Made by a program: the position numbers and the translations under genes. Source: JBGUVL01 sp045134375 (lineage in GTDB: Bacteria > Bacillota_I > Bacilli_A > Erysipelotrichales > Erysipelotrichaceae). Taken from it: a stretch of DNA of 29,035 nt. Location: assembly GCA_045134375.1 (NCBI GenBank), contig JBGUVL010000022.1:1-29035 (forward strand), given 5' to 3'. Under the pieces are notes generated by a model, which saw only the letters and a program-made list of their open reading frames with translations, had not been told where the DNA came from and searched no databases. Positions 24,410-29,035 of this stretch are shown one piece after another. Every line of letters starts with the position of its first letter. The first letter of the stretch is position 1.

Positions 24410-25099
24410 ATGGATATGTATCGTACAGGTTCTTCGGGAACCACTTTTAAAAAGCATATGTTAAAAACTTATACCTGGATGTTTCTTGGGGTGGTAATCA
24501 CATTTGTAAGTGCCTTTGTAATTGCTAATGTACCAGCAATCATGCTGTTCGCTTATTCTGGAATCATGCCATTGCTATTTATTGTTGCACAATTTGGTGT
24601 TGTCATAGCATTAAGTGCACGAATTATGAAAATGAAAGAAGCAACCGCAAAAATTTTGTTTATCGCATACTCTGTTTTAACGGGAATCACGTTCTCCATT
24701 CTAGGTTATGCTTATGCTGCTGTTGATATTGCGGCTGCCTTTATTGCGGCAGTTGCTTTTTATGGATGTTTGGTTGTCATTGGGGCAACCACGAAAGCGG
24801 ATCTAAGCAAGATCGGAACCATTGCGTTTGCAGGATTATTTGGTTTGATTCTATATCAAATCTTTGCCATGATTTTTCACTTTGATGCCAATGTTACATT
24901 GATTTCCATTATTGGATTGATCATTTTCTGTGGGATCACAACATGGGATGTACAAAAAGCAAAAGAGCTTTATTTTCGAAATGAAGGAAATGATGCTTTG
25001 TTAGCGAATTTAAGCATATATTCCGCATTTGAACTGTATCTTGATTTTATCAATATTTTCCTTTATATCTTGCGAATTCTAGGAAACGCAAAAGATTAG
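24410..25099 (+). CDS. Bax inhibitor-1/YccA family membrane protein
   Basis: A 229-residue integral membrane protein with seven hydrophobic segments, the BI-1/YccA/YetJ fold. The start MDMYRTGSSGTTFKKHMLKTYTWMFLGV is typical, with the first helix at about residues 22-42. The C-terminal segment IYSAFELYLDFINIFLYILRILG is the family signature and contains the acidic residue linked to pH-dependent calcium leak in YetJ. ATG 24410 is preceded by GGAGG at 9 nt; the open frame 20 codons upstream overlaps the promoter. In bacteria this family is thought to leak Ca2+ or modulate membrane proteases; the role here is inferred. A compact terminator follows. Confidence 0.93.
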   Translation: MDMYRTGSSGTTFKKHMLKTYTWMFLGVVITFVSAFVIANVPAIMLFAYSGIMPLLFIVAQFGVVIALSARIMKMKEATAKILFIAYSVLTGITFSILGYAYAAVDIAAAFIAAVAFYGCLVVIGATTKADLSKIGTIAFAGLFGLILYQIFAMIFHFDANVTLISIIGLIIFCGITTWDVQKAKELYFRNEGNDALLANLSIYSAFELYLDFINIFLYILRILGNAKD

Positions 25100-25103
25100 T
25101 TAG

Positions 25104-25135
25104 AAAAAGACACGGGTGTGTCTTTTCTTTTGGTT
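25104..25135 (+). terminator. Terminator of the BI-1 gene
   Basis: AAAAGACAC (25105-25113) pairs perfectly with GTGTCTTTT (25118-25126) around a GGGT loop and is followed by a T-rich run. Confidence 0.88.
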
Positions 25136-25180
25136 TCTGCTTATTGTATAATACAACAGAGTAAATGGGGGTATCGTGTT

Positions 25181-26011
25181 TTGATTCAAGAAATTGGACA
25201 TCATCAGTTTCATAATCATTATGAAAAAAGAATCATTCGTGAGCAGGATTATCTTTTTATATTTAATGGGAATCAGGTGTTATTAAAAAAGGGAAAACAA
25301 AATTATATTCCACGATGGAAAGAGATTGCCATGCAGAGTGTCATAAAAAAGGAACATTGTCAGTTTCTTTTTACCATCGATGAGGAAGCTTTTTTTCTTT
25401 ATCAAGGAGAACCACTTGAGGAGTGGGATGAATATTTTTATGGGGATAAAGAAAAACTAAGAAAAAACGATGGGTGGGCACGCTATGCCCATGCGGTTGC
25501 GTTGCATCTACATCAGTTTTATCAAAGCAATCAATATTGTGGCTATTGTGGGAAAAGAATGCATCATCATCCTCAGCTTAGGGCATTGCAATGCGAATGT
25601 GGAAATCTATGTTTTCCTAAGATTTCCCCTGCTATTATTTGTGCAATCATCGATGGCGATCGCATCGTTTTAACCAAATACAATGGTAGAGCATTTAAAG
25701 ATTATGCCTTAATTGCAGGGTTTTGTGAAATTGGAGAAACACTAGAGGAATGTGTGAAGCGGGAAGTATATGAAGAAGTTGGTCTGAAAATCAAGGATCT
25801 ATGCTATTTTGGTTCCCAGCCATGGCCGTATTCGCAAAGCATGATGATTGGTTTTTCTGCTCATCTTGATGGGGATGCGACGATTACCAGAGAGGAAGAA
25901 GAATTAAGTGAGGCACTTTGGATAAAGCGAGATGAAATTCCAGAATTGTGGCAGCAGGATGGTTTGACACAGCATATCATGAAAGCATTTAAGGAAGGAA
26001 AATTAAAGTAG
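25181..26011 (+). CDS. nudC: NAD+ diphosphatase / NADH pyrophosphatase (Nudix)
   Basis: NudC hydrolyses NAD(H) to NMN and AMP and can remove NAD caps from RNA. The protein has an N-terminal domain (1-115), a four-cysteine zinc ribbon (CGYCGKRM then CECGN) and a Nudix box GFCEIGETLEECVKREVYEEVGL-type helix, followed by the NudC-specific SQPWPYS motif. The open frame extends upstream to 25118 but crosses the preceding terminator and a TATAAT at 25147-25152. The first in-frame start after that promoter is TTG 25181, with GGGGG about 9 nt upstream, giving 276 residues; this start is a best guess. It is followed after 14 nt by the TtcA-like gene. Confidence 0.9.
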   Translation: MIQEIGHHQFHNHYEKRIIREQDYLFIFNGNQVLLKKGKQNYIPRWKEIAMQSVIKKEHCQFLFTIDEEAFFLYQGEPLEEWDEYFYGDKEKLRKNDGWARYAHAVALHLHQFYQSNQYCGYCGKRMHHHPQLRALQCECGNLCFPKISPAIICAIIDGDRIVLTKYNGRAFKDYALIAGFCEIGETLEECVKREVYEEVGLKIKDLCYFGSQPWPYSQSMMIGFSAHLDGDATITREEEELSEALWIKRDEIPELWQQDGLTQHIMKAFKEGKLK

Positions 26012-26025
26012 AGAGGAGCAAGAAA

Positions 26026-26913
26026 ATGGAAGTCAAAGAAATGGAGCGTTCGATCATAAAAAAATTTCGAGGAGAGATCTGGTCGCCATTTATGCGTGCT
26101 CTTTCTGATTATGATTTGATTCAACCAAACGATGTGATTGCGGTATGTATTTCAGGGGGAAAGGACAGCATGCTGTTGGCAAAATGTTTTCAAATTTTAT
26201 CACGATTCAGTAAAGTTCCTTTTACCGCCAAATTTTTAGTGATGGATCCAGGGTATAATGATAGAAATCTGCAGAAAATCAAAGATAATGCAGCAATCCT
26301 AGGGATTCCGATTACGATTCGTAATACCGAAATATTTGATGTCGTGCATGGAATGGAAAAAAATGCCTGCTATGTATGTGCTAGAATGCGACGTGGTTAT
26401 TTGTATCGTTTTGCGAAAGAAATGGGTTGTAATAAAATTGCTTTAGGACATCATTTCGATGATGTCATTGAAACCGTGCTATTGAATATCTTTTATGCGG
26501 GAGAAATTCGTACGATGATGCCCAAACTGCATTCGGATAATTTTGAAGGAATGGAATTGATTCGTCCTCTTTACAAGGTGAAAGAAAAGAATATTCTTCG
26601 TTGGGTAGAGTATTGTGATTTATCCTTTCTGCAATGTGCTTGCCGTTTTACCGAAATCATTGAACAGGAAAAAGGAATCGATAAAAAAACAAGCAAACGA
26701 GATGAAGTCAAGCAGTTGATCAAAGAATATCGAAAATTAAATCCAGATGCGGATAATAATATTTTTCGAAGTATGAGTAATGTGAATACCGACAAAGTGA
26801 TTGCTTATAAAGTGAAGAATGAAAAAATCAGTTTTCTTGATCATTATGAAGAATGGGAAAGAGATGCGGCGCGTCAAACAGACAAAATCATTCCACAAAA
26901 GGAATGCGATTGA
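26026..26913 (+). CDS. ttcA: TtcA-family PP-loop tRNA 2-thiocytidine synthetase-like protein
   Basis: A 295-residue PP-loop ATPase. The pyrophosphate loop is SGGKDS (43-48). A CYVC pair (Cys115, Cys118) and a downstream cysteine in LQCACRF match the three iron-sulfur ligands of TtcA, which makes 2-thiocytidine at position 32 of some tRNAs. The segment ALGHHFDDVIETVLLN is also typical of the family. GAGAGGAG precedes ATG 26026. It is probably co-transcribed with nudC, 14 nt upstream. TtcA relatives outside proteobacteria are less well tested, so the exact target base is inferred. Confidence 0.88.
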   Translation: MEVKEMERSIIKKFRGEIWSPFMRALSDYDLIQPNDVIAVCISGGKDSMLLAKCFQILSRFSKVPFTAKFLVMDPGYNDRNLQKIKDNAAILGIPITIRNTEIFDVVHGMEKNACYVCARMRRGYLYRFAKEMGCNKIALGHHFDDVIETVLLNIFYAGEIRTMMPKLHSDNFEGMELIRPLYKVKEKNILRWVEYCDLSFLQCACRFTEIIEQEKGIDKKTSKRDEVKQLIKEYRKLNPDADNNIFRSMSNVNTDKVIAYKVKNEKISFLDHYEEWERDAARQTDKIIPQKECD

Positions 26914-26952
26914 TCGCAAAGCAAATGAGGGGTAAGTCGGAGAATGAAGTAG

Positions 26953-26982
26953 CTTATCCTAGTCGTGGATAGGTTTGATTTT
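26953..26982 (+). terminator. Possible weak terminator after ttcA-like gene
   Basis: CTTATCC (26953-26959) pairs with GGATAGG (26967-26973), followed by TTTGATTTT. The same CTTATCC could pair with GGGTAAG (26930-26936) instead, so two folds compete. Confidence 0.45.
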
Positions 26983-27038
26983 CGGTAAAAAAAGATAAGG
27001 TATATTATAGAATAAGGATAGGGAATGGGAATAATGAT

Positions 27039-27449
27039 ATGGTGAAAAAAATTTTGAAAGGAAAATCTATTTTTTTAGAAAAAGCACAACTTGCGACAAA
27101 AGCGGATCAACAGGTAGTCATTGACCTTTTGGATACGTTAAAGGCGAACCGTGAACGATGCGTTGGTATGGCGGCGAATATGATTGGTGTGAATAAGGCA
27201 ATCATTGCAGTGGCAGTAGGACCATTTCAGTTTGTAATGATTAATCCAGTGATTACGAAAAAAAGTGGAAAATACCAAACCGAGGAAGGTTGTCTATCTT
27301 TGGAAGGGGTTCGATCTTGCCAAAGATTTGAAAAGATCGAGGTGGATTATCTGAATCAGGATTTTCAACCACAACATGGGAAATACAGTGGTTTTACAGC
27401 GCAGATCATTCAACATGAAGTGGATCATTTGAATGGAATCGTGATTTAA
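27039..27449 (+). CDS. Peptide deformylase-like protein with Asn in motif I
   Basis: A 136-residue member of the peptide deformylase family, which removes the formyl group from new proteins. The three motifs are present: GMAANMIG (43-50), EGCLSLEG with metal ligand Cys85, and QHEVDHLNG with ligands His126 and His130 and catalytic Glu127. Motif I normally reads GxGxAAxQ; here the glutamine position is occupied differently, with AAN. The protein is also shorter than classic deformylases (about 150-200). It may be a second, divergent deformylase rather than the housekeeping one. The ribosome site upstream is weak. Confidence 0.86.
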   Translation: MVKKILKGKSIFLEKAQLATKADQQVVIDLLDTLKANRERCVGMAANMIGVNKAIIAVAVGPFQFVMINPVITKKSGKYQTEEGCLSLEGVRSCQRFEKIEVDYLNQDFQPQHGKYSGFTAQIIQHEVDHLNGIVI

Positions 27450-27478
27450 AAAAAGAAAAATATTCCTTGTTTATCGTT

Positions 27479-27507
27479 TTGATTATTGAATAAAAAACAC
27501 TTACGAT
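27479..27507 (+). promoter_or_regulatory. Promoter of nagB
   Basis: TTGATT (27479-27484) and TACGAT (27502-27507) are separated by 17 bp. An alternative pair TTGAAT/TATCAT overlaps. CACTTA and TAAGTG around 27498-27522 form a short inverted repeat that could be an operator. Confidence 0.5.
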
Positions 27508-27545
27508 GTATCATAATAAGTGAGTGAGAGATAAGGAGGAGTATT

Positions 27546-28265
27546 ATGAAAGTAATCGTTTGTAAAGATTATGCAGAAGTAAGTGCAAAAGCTTATGAAG
27601 TAATGAAAGAAGTGGTCACTTCTAAGGAAAAACCGGTATTAGGGTTAGCGACGGGATCAAGTCCAATTGGTTTGTATGAAAACATGATTAAGGGGCACAA
27701 GGAAGATGGTATTTCTTATGCGAATGTCGTAACTTTTAATTTAGATGAATACGTAGGAATCGACCGCAATCATGAGCAGAGTTATTATACGTTCATGCAT
27801 GAAAATCTGTTCCATGGCTTAGATATTAAAGAGGAAAATGTACACGTTCCTTATGGAAGTACAAAGAAGGAATGCGATGAATACGAAGCGGCAATGGAAG
27901 GACACCACGTGGATATTCAGGTATTAGGAATTGGTGGAAATGGTCACATTGGATTCAATGAACCGGGGACATCTTTTGAATCAACAACCCACATCGTTGA
28001 TTTACAGGAAAGAACCATTAGTGATAATGCACGATTCTTTGATGGGGATATGAATAAAGTACCAAAACAGGCAATTACCATGGGAATTGCAACCATCATG
28101 AAAGCAGGAAAAATTCTGTTGGTGGCAAATGGCGCTAACAAAGCCGATGCGGTTGCTGGTTTGGTGAATGGACCAATTACGGAAGATTTACCAGCTTCTA
28201 TTTTACAGAAACATGACGACGTTGTTGTCATTGTTGATGAAGCTGCTGCATCAAAATTGAAATAA
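27546..28265 (+). CDS. nagB: Glucosamine-6-phosphate deaminase
   Basis: A 239-residue cytosolic isomerase/deaminase that converts glucosamine 6-phosphate to fructose 6-phosphate and ammonia, feeding amino sugars into glycolysis. Recognised motifs are LATGSSPIGLY (phosphate loop), FNLDEYVG with the base Asp67, and LGIGGNGHIGFNEPG with His134 and Glu139. The short Firmicute form without the C-terminal allosteric extension is seen, close to B. subtilis NagB in length. ATAAGGAGGA precedes ATG 27546. No nagA or PTS gene is adjacent, so it appears monocistronic. Confidence 0.96.
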   Translation: MKVIVCKDYAEVSAKAYEVMKEVVTSKEKPVLGLATGSSPIGLYENMIKGHKEDGISYANVVTFNLDEYVGIDRNHEQSYYTFMHENLFHGLDIKEENVHVPYGSTKKECDEYEAAMEGHHVDIQVLGIGGNGHIGFNEPGTSFESTTHIVDLQERTISDNARFFDGDMNKVPKQAITMGIATIMKAGKILLVANGANKADAVAGLVNGPITEDLPASILQKHDDVVVIVDEAAASKLK

Positions 28266-28299
28266 GAAATCATAATAAAAAGAGACAAGCGTTTTGTGA

Positions 28300-28403
28300 T
28301 ATGATGACCTCCCAGCAGACAGTCAATAAAAATAAACTGACTACGGGAGGTTTTTATAATGGGACGAAAGCCAAAATATTCAAAAGAAATAAAAGTAATA
28401 TAA
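28300..28403 (+). mobile_element. Left-end fragment of an IS3-type insertion sequence
   Basis: The segment ends in a truncated reading frame at 28359-28403, MGRKPKYSKEIKVI then stop, which matches the usual start of the first transposase frame of IS3-family elements. A GGGAGG ribosome site precedes it. Upstream is a hairpin (ACCTCCC 28307-28313 with GGGAGGT 28345-28351, inner AGTCA with TGACT) followed by TTTTT, which sequesters that ribosome site. All later transposase sequence is missing. The outer element boundaries are not defined. Confidence 0.55.
28307..28355 (+). terminator. Hairpin plus T-run that can end nagB transcription
   Basis: ACCTCCC/GGGAGGT and AGTCA/TGACT form a two-part stem, followed by TTTTT at 28351-28355. 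It belongs to the insertion-sequence leader but is correctly placed, about 40 nt after nagB, to terminate it. Confidence 0.6.
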
Positions 28404-28696
28404 ACTCGTGTGTGGATTTGAAAAAGTTACCTTTAAATTCGCGTGTGGGTTATAGTACAAAAAATAAGGTGGAAATAGAAGTGGAAATATGTAAAGGAGG
28501 ACGCTTGTCCTCCTTTCATCTATATTTACAAATAAGAAATTTTTAATAAAGGGTAAACACCTTGAATTTAAAAATCAAAGGTGTAAAATAAAATAATAGA
28601 ATGAAAACCCATTAGTTATAAAGTTGTAACAACCTTTATAATTTGATATTATTTGAGCTTTCTTTTCTTATTTGTAAAAAGAGGAGATGAAGATAC
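28404..28696. other. Non-coding stretch with hairpins, probably insertion-sequence debris
   Basis: No supported gene. A perfect hairpin AAAGGAGGAC/GTCCTCCTTT (28494-28517, loop GCTT) lacks a following T-run. A second, ACACCTTGA against TCAAAGGTGT (about 28557-28584), lies further on. Two loosely repeated segments, around CGTGTGTGG and CGCGTGTGG (28407-28450), precede them. Confidence 0.4.
28624..28652 (+). promoter_or_regulatory. Promoter of the HTH regulator, with overlapping palindrome
   Basis: TTGTAA (28624-28629) and TATTAT (28647-28652) are separated by 17 bp. GTTGT and ACAAC, flanked by TAAA and TTTA, form an imperfect palindrome over the -35 box, suggesting autoregulation. Confidence 0.5.
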
Positions 28697-29035
28697 ATGA
28701 AGTTTGAATCTGCTGCTTTAGCTGCACAGAGGTTAAATGTTAGTGTTCGTGCTGTCCAAAAATGGGCAAAAGAAGGAAAGATTCCTGGTGCGAAAAAAGT
28801 TGGCCGTGATTGGCATATTCCTATTAATGTGGATATTGAAGATACTATTGATGAAGAAAAAGTGGTTTCATTATATGAGCGTACACCTGTTTCACTATTA
28901 AACTGTGCTTATGAAAACGGTACATGTGAAGCATTTATTGATTCTATTGTAGATATTGATGAGAGAAATATAAAACTTGCTGAATATTATTATTATAGTG
29001 GTAGAGTGGAAGAAGCATCTTCGATTATGGAACCA
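28697..29035 (+). CDS. Excisionase-like HTH regulator, partial (cut by right edge)
   Basis: The first 113 residues of a protein running off the window. Residues 1-42 form an excisionase/MerR-type helix-turn-helix: AAQRLNVSVRAVQKWAKEGKIPG then KKVGRDWHIP. After an acidic linker, from about residue 58, alternating hydrophobic helices with YYYYSGRVEEA resemble tetratricopeptide-type repeats. Together this recalls Firmicute regulators with an N-terminal excisionase-like domain, a helical sensor region and often a LuxR-type C-terminus, but the C-terminus is not visible. GAGGAG lies 10 nt before ATG 28697; an ATG at 28687 meets a stop after six codons. It lies beyond insertion-sequence debris and could be acquired DNA. 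Confidence 0.75.
   Translation, partial: MKFESAALAAQRLNVSVRAVQKWAKEGKIPGAKKVGRDWHIPINVDIEDTIDEEKVVSLYERTPVSLLNCAYENGTCEAFIDSIVDIDERNIKLAEYYYYSGRVEEASSIMEP

Noticed and set aside
28301..28546. 81-codon open frame across the IS fragment
   Set aside because: It is in a different frame from the recognisable transposase start and begins inside the terminator-like hairpin.
1..29035. CRISPR arrays, prophage or toxin-antitoxin loci
   Set aside because: No regularly spaced repeats, phage structural genes or paired small toxin/antitoxin genes could be seen.

Overview
The window looks like a chromosomal segment of an AT-rich Firmicute. Genes are preceded by strong AAGGAGG-type ribosome sites, promoters are TTGACA/TATAAT-like, hairpin plus T-run terminators are frequent, and TGA is used as a stop, which argues against a Mollicutes code. 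The gene set and protein style fit the gut class Erysipelotrichia best; that placement is an inference from recognition, not from a marker gene. Most of the window is ordinary core genome. The accessory material consists of a relic group II intron, a fragment of an IS3-type element and an excisionase-like regulator cut by the right edge.

Layout. 1-400: four tRNA genes on the minus strand (in transcription order Cys, Leu, Pro, Met) from one promoter at 425-453. 538-1854: M18 aminopeptidase. 1855-4750: promoter, a yybP-ykoY-type manganese riboswitch with an overlapping terminator, and a P2-type cation ATPase. 4793-5110 (minus): thioredoxin. 5447-7089: ACT-domain protein plus UPF0210 protein. 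7132-9288: MerR-type regulator divergent from a MATE efflux pump, with a MerR-style 19-bp-spacer promoter between them. 9332-15076: a two-component system (minus) divergent from an ABC-2 exporter operon (plus), arranged like the linearmycin-resistance system LnrJK/LnrLMN but with two extra small membrane proteins. 15133-15361: a shrunken class IIC group II intron sitting exactly on the T-run of that operon's terminator. 15838-17191: HD phosphohydrolase and HAD phosphatase. 17418-21233: U32 pair TrhP1/TrhP2 (tRNA U34 hydroxylation) followed by prolyl-tRNA synthetase. 21355-23049: a large P-loop protein of the HPr kinase/PEP carboxykinase type. 23535-25099: cell-wall amidase and a BI-1 membrane protein. 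25181-26913: NudC and a TtcA-like tRNA thiolase. 27039-28265: peptide deformylase-like protein and NagB. 28300-28403: IS3-type remnant. 28697-end: regulator, partial.

How the genes work together. Several units carry their own control logic in the DNA: metal-dependent antitermination for the ATPase, a distorted-spacer promoter for the MATE pump, and three TGACA-type half-sites between the sensor kinase operon and its ABC exporter. Translation is a recurring theme: tRNA genes including tRNA-Pro(UGG), the U34 hydroxylase pair next to prolyl-tRNA synthetase, a TtcA-like enzyme and a deformylase homologue. No CRISPR array, prophage or complete insertion sequence is visible. The most unusual items are the roughly 229-nt intron relic, the riboswitch/terminator overlap, the exporter cassette with its extra proteins, and the HPrK/PEPCK-like protein of uncertain function.
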